Of a stretch of DNA of 64,000 nt, positions 27,089 to 36,030 are shown in pieces. This DNA comes from Flavobacterium sp. WV_118_3 (GTDB lineage: Bacteria; Bacteroidota; Bacteroidia; Flavobacteriales; Flavobacteriaceae), in the NCBI RefSeq assembly GCF_039778605.1, contig NZ_CP156060.1, positions 2,914,001 through 2,978,000 of the forward strand, in the 5' to 3' direction. The notes beneath the pieces were generated by a model that was not told where the DNA came from, ran no database searches, and saw only the letters and a program-made list of their open reading frames with translations. How positions within the stretch are numbered: position 1 is the first letter of the stretch; each line of letters starts with the position of its first letter. A program made the translations under genes and the position numbers.

Positions 27089-27640
27089 ATGAACATCAAA
27101 TCAAGCATCAACAGTTTTTTAACAATTATTTTGAGTTGTGTCTTTTATTTAATGATGACTTCTACAATAAAAGCACAAGTTTATCAACAAACGGCTCAAA
27201 AAAGTGATTTCTGGCAACACGTGCGGTTTGGAGGCGGTTTAGGACTAAACTTTGGGAATAACTTTACAAATATTAACGTCGCCCCAAGTGCGGTCTATCA
27301 GGTGAACGAATATTTCGCAGCCGGAATCGGTCTTAGCGGAAGTTATGTCAAACAAAAAAACTACTACGATTCCTACATCTACGGTGCGAGCATTATCACC
27401 CTTTTTAACCCACTACCGGAAATACAATTATCAGCCGAACTCGAGCAACTTCGCGTGAATAATACCTATACGCAATTCAATCCGCATATCGAAGATGACT
27501 TCTGGAATACCGCATTATTCCTGGGCGCGGGGTATCGTGTAGAAAACTTTACCATCGGAGTTCGCTACAATGTTTTGTTTAAGGAAAGTAACAATGTGTA
27601 TAGCGAGGCATTTTTGCCTTTTGTCAGAATTTATTTCTAA
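27089..27640 (+). CDS. Secreted beta-barrel outer membrane-like protein (183 aa)
   Basis: The frame is open from 27002, but the ATG at 27089 gives a proper signal peptide (INSFLTIILSCVFYLMMTST, cleavage near IKAQ). The mature part is an outer-membrane-barrel type: alternating polar and hydrophobic residues with repeated glycines and aromatics (FGGGLGLNFGNNFTNINV, AAGIGLSGSYVKQ, GAGYRVENFTIGVRYNVLF) and a C-terminal Phe (FVRIYF). This fits the small alpha-crystallin-sized OmpW/porin-like proteins of Bacteroidota. Its last 17 bases overlap the convergent gene at 27624. Confidence 0.8.
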   Translation: MNIKSSINSFLTIILSCVFYLMMTSTIKAQVYQQTAQKSDFWQHVRFGGGLGLNFGNNFTNINVAPSAVYQVNEYFAAGIGLSGSYVKQKNYYDSYIYGASIITLFNPLPEIQLSAELEQLRVNNTYTQFNPHIEDDFWNTALFLGAGYRVENFTIGVRYNVLFKESNNVYSEAFLPFVRIYF

Positions 27641-27977
27641 ACCAGACTTTTTGCCATTCGCGTTTTAAAACTAAAAAAGTAACCTGTTCGGCCAGTTCCA
27701 CCAAATCGGAACCGTCCAGACTTTTGATCTGCTCTTCCGGAACATCGATGATGTACAACAGGTTTAGGTATTCGGCGAATTTATATTGGATTAACTGGTA
27801 AATTTTGTCATGCAACCGCACTTTTAAGTCGATTGGCGCAATCGAAACGTCAAAATCCAAGCTTTCATTGGCCAGGTTAAAGTCTTTATTGACCTGCTCT
27901 ACCAGTTTTAGATACAAGTCTTCTTTTTGTGCTTCCGAAAGCAGTAAATCGGTATTTAAGGGCGCTACAAACATCAT
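27624..27977 (-). CDS. Conserved hypothetical protein (117 aa) coupled to the prenyl synthase
   Basis: The ATG at 27977 overlaps the upstream TAA by one base (TAATG), and a second ATG follows in frame, so the start could be one codon later. The product is acidic and helical, without signal peptide or cysteine, and contains LKVRLHDKIYQLIQYKFAEY. I do not know its function. It is co-transcribed with the polyprenyl synthase gene, an arrangement I believe is common in Flavobacteria, and its 3' end overlaps the convergent barrel gene by 17 bases. Confidence 0.75.
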   Translation of the reverse strand: MMFVAPLNTDLLLSEAQKEDLYLKLVEQVNKDFNLANESLDFDVSIAPIDLKVRLHDKIYQLIQYKFAEYLNLLYIIDVPEEQIKSLDGSDLVELAEQVTFLVLKREWQKVWFRNKF

Positions 27978-28951
27978 TATACCTGTCGTTTCATCAGGTT
28001 TTCCCCGAAATCTTTTAGTTCCTGTTTTTTCGCTTCGGAAATATTCATTTTTTCAAGGGTCTCGAATGCTTTTAATGTATACATCGCAATCGCTTCCTGC
28101 GTCACTTTGGCCGCTCCCGTTTCGATAAAAATATTTTTCACCGACGTAATTTTATCACTGTTATCTACCGGCTGAATCGAAAACAAATGTTGCAATTCGG
28201 CTTTGGTTCCGGCATTGGCAAATTCCAGTGCTTTTAAATACAAATAGGTTTTTTTGTTTTCGATAATGTCACCCCCTACCTGTTTTCCAAAAGTCAGCGG
28301 ATTGCCAAAAGCATCCAGATAATCGTCCTGCAACTGGAAGGCAATCCCCAGATTTAATCCAAAATCGTATATCAGATCGGCATTTTCAACGGTTGTTCCC
28401 GCAACGATCGCGCCCATTTTCATGGCCGCTCCTACCAACACTGCGGTTTTGTATTCGATCATTTTCAGGTATTCCGGAATGGTCACATCGTCTCGCTGTT
28501 CGAAATCAACATCCCATTGTTGTCCTTCACAAACCTCCAAAGCAGTTTTACTGAACAGCCTTGCAAGGGCCGAAAAAATACGGGGTTCGTATTGTTCAAA
28601 ATATTGATAGGCCAGAATCAGCATCGCATCACCTGACAAAATCCCGGTATTGATGTCCCACTTTTCGTGAACCGTTTCATTTCCTCTTCGCAACGGCGCA
28701 TCGTCCATAATATCGTCGTGAATCAGCGAAAAATTATGAAACAACTCCACTGCGGTTGCCGCAGCCATTGCCTGATTGGCATCGGTATCGAAAATTTCTG
28801 CCGCCATCAGGGTTAAAACCGGTCGCATCCGCTTTCCTCCCAACGATAAAATATAGACAATCGGGTCGTATAAATTCCTCGGTTCTTTTTCGATCGAAAG
28901 TTTTGAAAAGTGTTCTGCAATGAGCGTCTGATAATAACTTACTGGGTGCAT
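27977..28951 (-). CDS. Polyprenyl (farnesyl/geranylgeranyl-type) diphosphate synthase
   Basis: This trans-isoprenyl diphosphate synthase condenses isopentenyl diphosphate with allylic diphosphates. The first aspartate-rich motif is HDDIMDDAPLRRG (Asp79-Asp84) and the second is LQDDYLDAFG; GGKRMRPVLTLMAAE and ELFHNFSLIHDD are also typical. The residue five before the first motif is Phe74, an arrangement often seen in enzymes making C15-C20 products, but chain length is not certain from this. At 324 residues it is full-length. The only other gene in its transcript is the small one at 27624. Confidence 0.93.
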   Translation of the reverse strand: MHPVSYYQTLIAEHFSKLSIEKEPRNLYDPIVYILSLGGKRMRPVLTLMAAEIFDTDANQAMAAATAVELFHNFSLIHDDIMDDAPLRRGNETVHEKWDINTGILSGDAMLILAYQYFEQYEPRIFSALARLFSKTALEVCEGQQWDVDFEQRDDVTIPEYLKMIEYKTAVLVGAAMKMGAIVAGTTVENADLIYDFGLNLGIAFQLQDDYLDAFGNPLTFGKQVGGDIIENKKTYLYLKALEFANAGTKAELQHLFSIQPVDNSDKITSVKNIFIETGAAKVTQEAIAMYTLKAFETLEKMNISEAKKQELKDFGENLMKRQV

Positions 28952-29032
28952 GCCTGATATTTTTGGCTAAAGTAACGCAAATATCCGCGCCGTCAAAGCA
29001 AAAAATTTATGTTAAAATATCGTAAAAACTTT

Positions 29033-29060
29033 GGAAACTTTTTTAGTATTAAAAGTTTCC
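29033..29060. promoter_or_regulatory. Candidate operator: perfect 10-8-10 inverted repeat
   Basis: GGAAACTTTT (29033-29042) is the exact reverse complement of AAAAGTTTCC (29051-29060), with an 8-base spacer. It lies in the -33 region just upstream of the -7 element TACATTTG at 29065-29072 and 28 bases before the TetR start codon. This is the expected place and form for TetR-family autoregulation. Confidence 0.65.
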
Positions 29061-29064
29061 TTTA

Positions 29065-29072
29065 TACATTTG
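29065..29072 (+). promoter_or_regulatory. -7 promoter element of the efflux operon
   Basis: TACATTTG matches the Bacteroidota -7 consensus exactly. No TTG stands at the usual -33 distance; the palindrome occupies that position instead. The start codon follows at 29089. Confidence 0.6.
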
Positions 29073-29088
29073 CCGAAATTTTTTGACC

Positions 29089-29688
29089 ATGAAAAACGAA
29101 ATTTTAGAGAAAGCATCCGACATGTTCCTGAATCTGGGCTTTAAAAGTGTGACGATGGATGATATCGCTTCTGAAATGGGTATTTCAAAAAAAACCATTT
29201 ACGAACACTACGCTACAAAAGTAGAATTAGTAAAAGCTGCGACTACCTATTTGTTTGAAAAAATATCGTCCGGCATTGACGAGATCTGCGCATTGGGTAA
29301 AAATCCAATCGAAGAATTATTCGATATTAAAGATTATGTGCAGCACAATATAAAAGAGGAAAACTCCTCTACCATTTTCCAGTTACAGAAATACTATCCT
29401 AAAATCCACGATTGTTTAAAATCGCTTCAATTTGAAAAAATGGACACTTGTGTGATCAACAACCTGAACCGCGGTAAAGAAGCCGGGTTATTCCGTCAGG
29501 AGATCGATGTGGATTTTATTGGACGTATTTATTACGCCAGCGCCATGAGCACCATGGACATTGAATTGTTCCCGGAAAAAATGTACACTCGTAAGGAACT
29601 GGATGAAAAACTGTTGGAATACCACGTTCGGGGTATTGCCACCCCGAAAGGGCTTGAAACCTTAGAAAAATTACTCATTAATCAATAA
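29089..29688 (+). CDS. TetR family transcriptional regulator of an RND efflux operon
   Basis: The ATG at 29089 is preferred over the TTG at 29083. The N-terminal helix-turn-helix is clear: ILEKASDMFLNLGFKSVTMD, then DIASEMGISKKTIYEHYATK. The remaining residues form the ligand-binding helical domain. Being the first gene of the efflux operon, it presumably represses it and its own transcription until a ligand binds. A perfect palindrome lies directly upstream. It is followed 7 bases later by a TolC-type gene. Most members of such local regulators sense the pump's own substrates, but the ligand here is unknown. Confidence 0.93.
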   Translation: MKNEILEKASDMFLNLGFKSVTMDDIASEMGISKKTIYEHYATKVELVKAATTYLFEKISSGIDEICALGKNPIEELFDIKDYVQHNIKEENSSTIFQLQKYYPKIHDCLKSLQFEKMDTCVINNLNRGKEAGLFRQEIDVDFIGRIYYASAMSTMDIELFPEKMYTRKELDEKLLEYHVRGIATPKGLETLEKLLINQ

Positions 29689-29695
29689 ACATCAT

Positions 29696-31030
29696 ATGAA
29701 AACAAGAATAACAATTGCGTTATTATTTTTTGCCATTCTCTCCCAGGCTCAGGTACAGCGTTTGTCGTTAAAGGACGCGCTGAAATATGCTTTGGAAAAT
29801 AAAGCCGACGCCAAAAAGGCCAAGCTGGAAGTGGAAAACAGTAATCACAAAATAGCCGAAGTACGTTCCCGTGCCTTACCGCAAATCAGTTTGAACGGAA
29901 GCCTTACTTATAATCCTATCCTACAGTTAAATGCCTTACCGGGTGATTTCTTCGGACAACCGGGTACGACAATTTTGGCTCCGTTAGGCCAAAAATGGAA
30001 TTCGGTTGGTGGCGCTTCCCTAACTCAGAATATTTTCGATTATTCGGTGTTTACGGGTTTAAAAGCAGCCAAATCAACACGTGAGTTCTATCAGGTAAAT
30101 GCACAGTTAACCGAAGAGCAGGTGATCGAAAAAGTAGCCAATGCCTACTATCAGGTATTTGTACAAAAACAAAAATTAAACACGATCGACAGCACATTGG
30201 AAAACACAACCAAAGTGCGTAACATCATCGACGGTCAGTTTAAAAACGGATTGGCTAAAAAAATCGATCTGGATCGGGTAAATGTTAAATTGATCAACCT
30301 AAACTCTACCAGACAACAGTTAGTCAATGGTGTACAAATGCAGGAAAACTCGTTAAAGTTCCTAATTGGCTTACCGGCTTCTACACCTATCGAAATCGTA
30401 AAAGAAGACATTCAGGTTAAACCGTTTTTAAACGAAACACCATCGGTTACCAACCGTTCCGAATATCAATTACTTGAAAAACAAAAAACACTTTTAAAAT
30501 ACCAAAAAGAGTCTTTTGTAGCCGAGCATTATCCAACGCTTTCGCTTACGGCCAACTATAACTATATCGGACAAGGTCCTGTGATGCCTTTGGGTGCCAA
30601 ACCAGCCGATGGCGTATACTGGTCGGATTTCTCTGCCATCGGATTAAACCTTAAAATCCCTGTATTCACTGGTTTTGCAACACGTTCTAAAGTAAGACAG
30701 GCGGACATCAGTTTACAAAAAATCGAAGAAGACCTTAAAGATTCCGAACTGGCTTTAGGATTGGAATTCGAAAATGCTAAATCGCAATTGAACAACAGTT
30801 TGATCACGATCAACAATCAAAAAGAAAATGTGACGCTGGCGCAAGAAGTTTTCAGCAACACTAAAAACAATTACGTTAACGGACTGGCGTCTTTAACCGA
30901 CCTATTGGATTCTGAAAATGCATTAACAGAAGCAAAAAACAACTACACTTCTGCCTTATTGGAGTACAAAATGGCCGAAATTCAGATCATCAAGTCCAAA
31001 GGAGAACTAAAATCACTTTTAAATCAATAA
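29696..31030 (+). CDS. TolC family outer membrane efflux protein
   Basis: This is the outer membrane channel of a tripartite pump. It begins with a signal peptide (RITIALLFFAILSQAQ) and has the two-fold repeated helix-strand structure of TolC: LKYALENKADAKKAKLEVEN, later KTLLKYQKESFVAEHYPTLS and NALTEAKNNYTSALLEYKMA. At 444 residues it has the usual length. It sits between the TetR gene and the periplasmic adaptor, and the four genes 29089-35327 form one operon with gaps of 7, 12 and 46 bases. Confidence 0.93.
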   Translation: MKTRITIALLFFAILSQAQVQRLSLKDALKYALENKADAKKAKLEVENSNHKIAEVRSRALPQISLNGSLTYNPILQLNALPGDFFGQPGTTILAPLGQKWNSVGGASLTQNIFDYSVFTGLKAAKSTREFYQVNAQLTEEQVIEKVANAYYQVFVQKQKLNTIDSTLENTTKVRNIIDGQFKNGLAKKIDLDRVNVKLINLNSTRQQLVNGVQMQENSLKFLIGLPASTPIEIVKEDIQVKPFLNETPSVTNRSEYQLLEKQKTLLKYQKESFVAEHYPTLSLTANYNYIGQGPVMPLGAKPADGVYWSDFSAIGLNLKIPVFTGFATRSKVRQADISLQKIEEDLKDSELALGLEFENAKSQLNNSLITINNQKENVTLAQEVFSNTKNNYVNGLASLTDLLDSENALTEAKNNYTSALLEYKMAEIQIIKSKGELKSLLNQ

Positions 31031-31042
31031 CCATCAATCAAT

Positions 31043-32107
31043 ATGAAAAGAAAAATTATCACAGCAGTCGTTATATTAGGTTCTTTAGGCCTGATCGCTT
31101 ATGTGTTAAGCAGCAATAAAGCAAAGAATGAAGAGAAAACAGCCGTGGTTGCCGAAACCAATGCTACGGTTGTTGTCAAAATTGACACGGTAAAAACGCA
31201 ACCGGTTTCTCTGGATTTCGTAGCCAACGGAAATTTCTATCCGTCTCAGGAATTGAATTTTTCGGCCGAAAACTCCGGAAGAGTAACCAAAGTTTTAGTG
31301 GACGAAGGGACTCCGGTACGTATCGGACAAACGTTAGCGATTATCAAAGCCGATAAAATCAACGTGGATTTACAAAATGCAGAAGCTTCGTATCAGAATG
31401 CCGCTACCGACGCGCAACGTTTTGAAAGCGCTTATAAAACCGGTGGTGTTACCAAACAACAGTTGGATCAGGCAAAACTGGCACTTGCCAATGCCAAAGC
31501 GCATTTGCAACAAGCCCGAATCACATTGGGTGATGCGAGTATCAAATCGTCTATCAACGGAATCGTAAACAAACGTTTTATCGAACCGGGATCGGTAGTT
31601 TCGCCAGGAACTCAATTGTTCGAACTGGTAAACGTATCGACGTTAAAATTAAAAGTAACGGTAAGCGAAGATCAGATCGCCGGACTTAAAATCGGTTCAC
31701 CGATTAAAGTAAAAGCCAGTGTTTATCCGGATAAAGAATTCAGCGGAAAAATCACATTTATCGCGCCAAAAGCCGATAGCAGCCTGAACTTCCCGGTAGA
31801 AATCGAAATCGCAAACAATACCGGAAACGACCTAAAAGCGGGTATGTACGGTACGGCTTTATTCTCCTCATCGAGCGACAAAACACCATTAATGATTGTA
31901 CCACGTAACGCCTTCGTAGGAAGTGTGAGCGCCAATCAGGTTTTTGTAATGCAAAAAGACGGAACCGCGAAAATGAAAAATGTAACCGCTGGACGAATCA
32001 TTGGAGAAAAAGTGGAAATCCTTAACGGATTAAGCGATGGGGATATTGTGATCACTAGTGGTCAGATCAACTTAACTGATGGTGCAAAAGTTACGGTTTT
32101 AAAATAG
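31043..32107 (+). CDS. RND efflux periplasmic adaptor (membrane fusion protein)
   Basis: The protein bridges the RND pump and the TolC channel. It starts with a single membrane anchor (IITAVVILGSLGLIAYVLSS), followed by a split lipoyl/barrel-sandwich domain (FSAENSGRVTKVLVDEGTPV and later SSINGIVNKRFIEPGSVVSP) around a helical hairpin (NAEASYQNAATDAQRFESAY). A beta-barrel and membrane-proximal domain follow (LKIGSPIKVKASVYPDKEFS, GLSDGDIVITSGQINLTDGA). 354 residues is typical for HlyD/AcrA-like adaptors. No N-terminal lipobox is seen. Confidence 0.93.
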   Translation: MKRKIITAVVILGSLGLIAYVLSSNKAKNEEKTAVVAETNATVVVKIDTVKTQPVSLDFVANGNFYPSQELNFSAENSGRVTKVLVDEGTPVRIGQTLAIIKADKINVDLQNAEASYQNAATDAQRFESAYKTGGVTKQQLDQAKLALANAKAHLQQARITLGDASIKSSINGIVNKRFIEPGSVVSPGTQLFELVNVSTLKLKVTVSEDQIAGLKIGSPIKVKASVYPDKEFSGKITFIAPKADSSLNFPVEIEIANNTGNDLKAGMYGTALFSSSSDKTPLMIVPRNAFVGSVSANQVFVMQKDGTAKMKNVTAGRIIGEKVEILNGLSDGDIVITSGQINLTDGAKVTVLK

Positions 32108-32153
32108 TGCGGTGTTGCACCAACAACATCTGACTTAAAACTTAAAGAAATAT

Positions 32154-35100
32154 ATGAAATTAGCAGAAATATCCATAAAACGCCCGTCACTAATTGTCGT
32201 TCTCTTTACGATTCTGACATTAGGGGGATTGTTCAGCTACGGCCTTTTGGGCTACGAGTTGATCCCGAAATTCGAAAATAATGTAATCAGTATTTCGACC
32301 ATCTATCCGGGGGCTTCTCCTGGTGAGGTGGAAAATACAGTGACTAAAAAAATTGAGGATGCGATTTCCTCTTTGGAGAACATTAAAAAAATTGACTCCA
32401 AATCGTACGAAAGTTTATCCGTTGTAGCGATCCAGTTAAACAATAATGCCAATGTGGATTATGCGTTAAATGACGCGCAACGTAAGATTAACGCGGTATT
32501 GAGTGACCTTCCGGACGACGTAAAACAACCGTCATTAAGTAAGTTCTCCTTTAGTGATTTACCAATCATGACCATTGCCGCCAATGCCAAAATGAACGAG
32601 GCCGAATTTTTCGACTTAATCGATAAAAAGATCAGCCCGATTTTATCCCGTGTAAATGGTGTGGCGCAGATCCGTTTAATTGGTGGTCAGGAGCGTGAAA
32701 TCCAGGTAAACATGGATGCCAACAAAATGAAAGGCTACGGTTTATCGATTCCGCAAGTACAACAAGGAATCCTTACGTCCAATTTGGATTTCCCTACCGG
32801 AAGTATCCAAACACGTGATCAGAAAATTTTGATCCGTTTGGCCGGTAAATATAAAACAGTAGACGAATTACGAAATCTGATTGTGTCCGATAATAAAGGC
32901 GTTCAAATTCGTCTAATGGATATCGCCGATGTACAGGATACCCAAAAAGACGTAGAAAAAATTGCTCGTGTAAATGAGAAAAATGCAATCATCCTTCAGG
33001 TAATCAAACAATCCGATGCGAATGCCGTGGAAGTGAGTGAGAATATTCAGGCTTTACTCAACAAGCTACGCGTCGATTATAAAGAGCAGCAGTTGCAATT
33101 GGATATCGCAAACGACAGCTCGGTGTTTACACTTCAGGCAGCCGATTCGGTTATCCACGATTTGATTCTTGCGGTGATCCTGGTAGCCCTTGTAATGTTG
33201 TTCTTCCTTCACAGTGTACGTAACTCGTTGATCGTAATGGTATCTATTCCGGCTTCGTTAATCGCAACGTTTATCGGATTTGTATTCCTTGATTATACGT
33301 TAAACTTAATGAGTTTATTAGGTCTTTCTCTTGTAGTAGGTATCCTTGTGGATGACGCGATTGTGGTATTGGAGAATATATACAGGCACATGGAGATGGG
33401 TAAAAACCGGGTTCGCGCCGCGTATGATGCGACGTCCGAAATCGGTGGAACCGTAGTTTCGATTACCTTGGTTATCGTGGTGGTATTCTTACCGATCGCG
33501 ATGAGTACCGGATTGGTATCGAACATTATCACACAGTTCTGTGTGACCGTAATTATCTCAACCTTATTATCGTTACTTTCTTCCTTTACCATTGTACCGT
33601 GGTTATCATCCCGTTTCGGTAAACTGGAGCATATTGAAGGTAAAAACTTATTTGGACGTATCATTTTAGGATTCGAAAAAATATTAACCCGTTTCACCAA
33701 CTGGGTAAGTGATATTTTGGTTTGGTGTTTAGGTCATAAGAAAACGACCTTAGGAATTGTTGCCGGTTTATTCTTTGCCTCCTTATATATGGTTGCCGGA
33801 GGATATGTAGGTGGTGAGTTCTTCGCGCGTTCGGATGCCGGTGAATTCTTAGTGCAAATTGAAATGCCAAAAGATGCTTCATTGGAGCAAACCAACTTTA
33901 TGACGCAAAAAGCGGAAGATTTCCTTAAAAAACAAAAAGAAGTAAAAAGTTTGATCACCACTGTAGGACAAACCAGTGAAGGTTTTGGTGGAACACAGGC
34001 AACCGCTTATAAATCGGAAATCCGTGTAAAATTAGTGGATCAGGATCAACGGGAGGATGACTCATATGTATATGCGGCGAAGACCAAACTGAAAATGCAA
34101 AACGTTTTGGTAGGTCCGAAAATCAAAACCGTAGGTATGAGTATCATGGGGACTGCCGAAGAAGCGCCGTTGGCGTTGGTGGTTACCGGTACCACTTTAG
34201 ACAGCGCGATGGTTTTTGCCAAAGCAGCCGAAAAAGAATTATATAAAATTAAAGGAGCTTCGGAGATTAAATTATCCGTTGAAACCGGAAACCCGGAGGT
34301 TAACGTTCAGGTGGATCGTGATAAAATGGCTGCTTTAGGTCTTACACTTCAAACTGTAGGTATGACGATGCAAACCGCTTTTAGTGGAAATACCGATGGT
34401 AAATACCGTGCCGGAGAATACGAATACGATATCAATATCCGATACAATACTTTCGACAGAAAGAACATCAACGATGTAAGTAACCTTATCTTCGTTAATA
34501 ATAAAGGAGAACAAATCAAATTATCGCAATTTGCTACGGTAAAAGAAGGATCTGGACCGAGTCAGTTGGAGCGTCGTGATAAGAGTGCTTCGGTTACCGT
34601 TCAGGGACAAACTGTTGGACGTCCAACCGGTACTGTTGCTGCAGAATGGCAATCGGCTTTCGAAAAATTACACAAACCAACCGGAGTAAACTATGTTTGG
34701 AGTGGTGATATGGAAAACCAAACCGAAGGTTTCGGTACCTTAGGGTTTGCATTATTAGCAGCGATTATCTTGGTTTACCTGGTAATGGTGGGACTTTACG
34801 ACAGTTACGTTCACCCATTCGTGGTATTGTTCTCGGTTCCGTTATCGTTTATCGGTGCGTTACTGGCCTTAGGTTTAACCAACAACTCGTTGAATATCTT
34901 TACCATCCTGGGGATCATCATGTTGATTGGATTGGTGTGTAAGAATGCGATTATGTTGGTCGACTTTACCAACCAACGTCGTGCAGCCGGTGAATCAATT
35001 CACGATGCCTTAATTCAGGCAAACCATGCGCGTCTTCGTCCGATTTTGATGACGACCATCGCGATGGTATTCGGTATGTTACCGATTGCATTAGCTTCGG

Positions 35101-35327
35101 GTGCCGGTGCTGAATGGAAAAACGGTTTGGCCTGGGTTATTATTGGAGGTTTGATCAGTTCGTTATTCCTGACCTTGGTTATCGTTCCGGTAATCTATGA
35201 CATCATGGAAAAAATCGTTCATAAATTCTCAAAAGGAAAAGCAACCGATTATGCACAGTTGATGGTAGAAGACTATGTTCCGAACGAAGTAAGTGAGGAC
35301 GGTTTTACACCAACACATAAAATGTAA
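32154..35327 (+). CDS. RND family multidrug efflux transporter
   Basis: The inner-membrane proton-driven pump of the AcrB/HAE-1 family, 1057 residues. It has the N-terminal segment (RPSLIVVLFTILTLGGLFSY), a large periplasmic porter domain (VENTVTKKIEDAISSLENIK), and the transmembrane signature LSLVVGILVDDAIVVLENIY containing the paired Asp residues of proton relay. The second half repeats the layout, including GIIMLIGLVCKNAIMLVDFT and LRPILMTTIAMVFGMLPIAL. It closes the tetR-operon; a perfect 32-base palindrome lies 24 bases downstream of the stop. Confidence 0.96.
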   Translation: MKLAEISIKRPSLIVVLFTILTLGGLFSYGLLGYELIPKFENNVISISTIYPGASPGEVENTVTKKIEDAISSLENIKKIDSKSYESLSVVAIQLNNNANVDYALNDAQRKINAVLSDLPDDVKQPSLSKFSFSDLPIMTIAANAKMNEAEFFDLIDKKISPILSRVNGVAQIRLIGGQEREIQVNMDANKMKGYGLSIPQVQQGILTSNLDFPTGSIQTRDQKILIRLAGKYKTVDELRNLIVSDNKGVQIRLMDIADVQDTQKDVEKIARVNEKNAIILQVIKQSDANAVEVSENIQALLNKLRVDYKEQQLQLDIANDSSVFTLQAADSVIHDLILAVILVALVMLFFLHSVRNSLIVMVSIPASLIATFIGFVFLDYTLNLMSLLGLSLVVGILVDDAIVVLENIYRHMEMGKNRVRAAYDATSEIGGTVVSITLVIVVVFLPIAMSTGLVSNIITQFCVTVIISTLLSLLSSFTIVPWLSSRFGKLEHIEGKNLFGRIILGFEKILTRFTNWVSDILVWCLGHKKTTLGIVAGLFFASLYMVAGGYVGGEFFARSDAGEFLVQIEMPKDASLEQTNFMTQKAEDFLKKQKEVKSLITTVGQTSEGFGGTQATAYKSEIRVKLVDQDQREDDSYVYAAKTKLKMQNVLVGPKIKTVGMSIMGTAEEAPLALVVTGTTLDSAMVFAKAAEKELYKIKGASEIKLSVETGNPEVNVQVDRDKMAALGLTLQTVGMTMQTAFSGNTDGKYRAGEYEYDINIRYNTFDRKNINDVSNLIFVNNKGEQIKLSQFATVKEGSGPSQLERRDKSASVTVQGQTVGRPTGTVAAEWQSAFEKLHKPTGVNYVWSGDMENQTEGFGTLGFALLAAIILVYLVMVGLYDSYVHPFVVLFSVPLSFIGALLALGLTNNSLNIFTILGIIMLIGLVCKNAIMLVDFTNQRRAAGESIHDALIQANHARLRPILMTTIAMVFGMLPIALASGAGAEWKNGLAWVIIGGLISSLFLTLVIVPVIYDIMEKIVHKFSKGKATDYAQLMVEDYVPNEVSEDGFTPTHKM

Positions 35328-35351
35328 ACAAACAAAGCAATTTAAACTAAG

Positions 35352-35383
35352 AATGGCGGTTATGAAATTTCATAACCGCCATT
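35352..35383. repeat. Perfect 32-base palindrome after the RND gene
   Basis: AATGGCGGTTATGAAA (35352-35367) is the exact reverse complement of TTTCATAACCGCCATT (35368-35383), with no loop. It lies 25 bases after the RND stop and 70 bases from the convergent gene's stop at 35454. There is no T run on either side, so it may terminate transcription, stabilise mRNA ends or bind a dimeric protein. Confidence 0.85.
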
Positions 35384-35453
35384 CCCCATTTAGAAGCGAA
35401 CCCTATTAAGGTCCTGCAAACAGTATTAATTTTTTTTGAAAGTCAAACCATAA

Positions 35454-35801
35454 TTAATTTCTGTTCACCAACGCTTCCTGTTTCCAGTTTTTGATATCAG
35501 AAATTCTGCTGTTGGAATAATCTACTTCACTTAGTGTCGCTTTATTCCAAAAAAACCATTTTCCGGTTTTTTGTCCGTCAGCATATTCTCCTATCGCCTG
35601 TTTGGATCCGTCTTCGTTAAACGAAGCCCATTTCCCATGCGGTTTTGCATCTTTGTAAAAGCCTTCCTGTTTCAACTGACCATTATCATAATAATAGGTC
35701 GCCTTGACTAAATTACCGACAATCTCATATTTAGGTTCTACATTTTGAGCGAAAATCACTCCAGAAAACAGCAACAATCCGGCAATTAAGTTCTTTTTCA
35801 T
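35454..35801 (-). CDS. Secreted MORN-repeat protein (115 aa)
   Basis: The frame extends to 35888, but the ATG at 35801 gives a clean signal peptide (MKKNLIAGLLLFSGVIFAQ), and a perfect-spacing promoter lies just upstream. The mature 96 residues contain three consecutive MORN-type repeats: YYYDNGQLKQEGFYKDAKPH, GKWASFNEDGSKQAIGEYAD and GQKTGKWFFWNKATLSEVD. These modules bind membranes or other proteins, often in cell-envelope proteins of Bacteroidota. The protein is expected to be periplasmic. It is a single-gene transcript. Confidence 0.88.
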   Translation of the reverse strand: MKKNLIAGLLLFSGVIFAQNVEPKYEIVGNLVKATYYYDNGQLKQEGFYKDAKPHGKWASFNEDGSKQAIGEYADGQKTGKWFFWNKATLSEVDYSNSRISDIKNWKQEALVNRN

Positions 35802-35836
35802 AGCTTTGGTTTTTAAATAGTTAATCAATTTCAAAT

Positions 35837-35867
35837 CAAATTTAAAAAACATATTTACAATTTCAAA
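35837..35867 (-). promoter_or_regulatory. Promoter of the MORN-repeat gene
   Basis: On the minus strand TTTG (35867-35864) and TAAATTTG (35844-35837) are separated by exactly 19 bases, a perfect Bacteroidota promoter. The ATG at 35801 lies 36 bases downstream. Confidence 0.75.
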
Positions 35868-36004
35868 ACTTTCACTTAACAATTTCATAACATTGCAGTT
35901 AAATTTAACATTGAAAGCCTGTTTTAGGACGATTCCGATTCCTTTTCACCATTTTATTCCGCAGAAACTTTAACCTATTGACTTTAAACTTGAAACAAAA
36001 AACC

Positions 36005-36012
36005 TAAATTTG
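36005..36012 (+). promoter_or_regulatory. -7 promoter element of aspS
   Basis: TAAATTTG matches the consensus TAnnTTTG, 18 bases before the aspS ATG. The nearest TTG candidates lie 24 and 12 bases upstream, so the -33 element is uncertain. Confidence 0.5.
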
Positions 36013-36030
36013 CGCATAAATTTTTAAGAA

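Noticed and set aside
34000..35327. Truncated or fused RND transporter
   Set aside because: The 1057-residue frame is continuous and contains both halves with all expected membrane segments.
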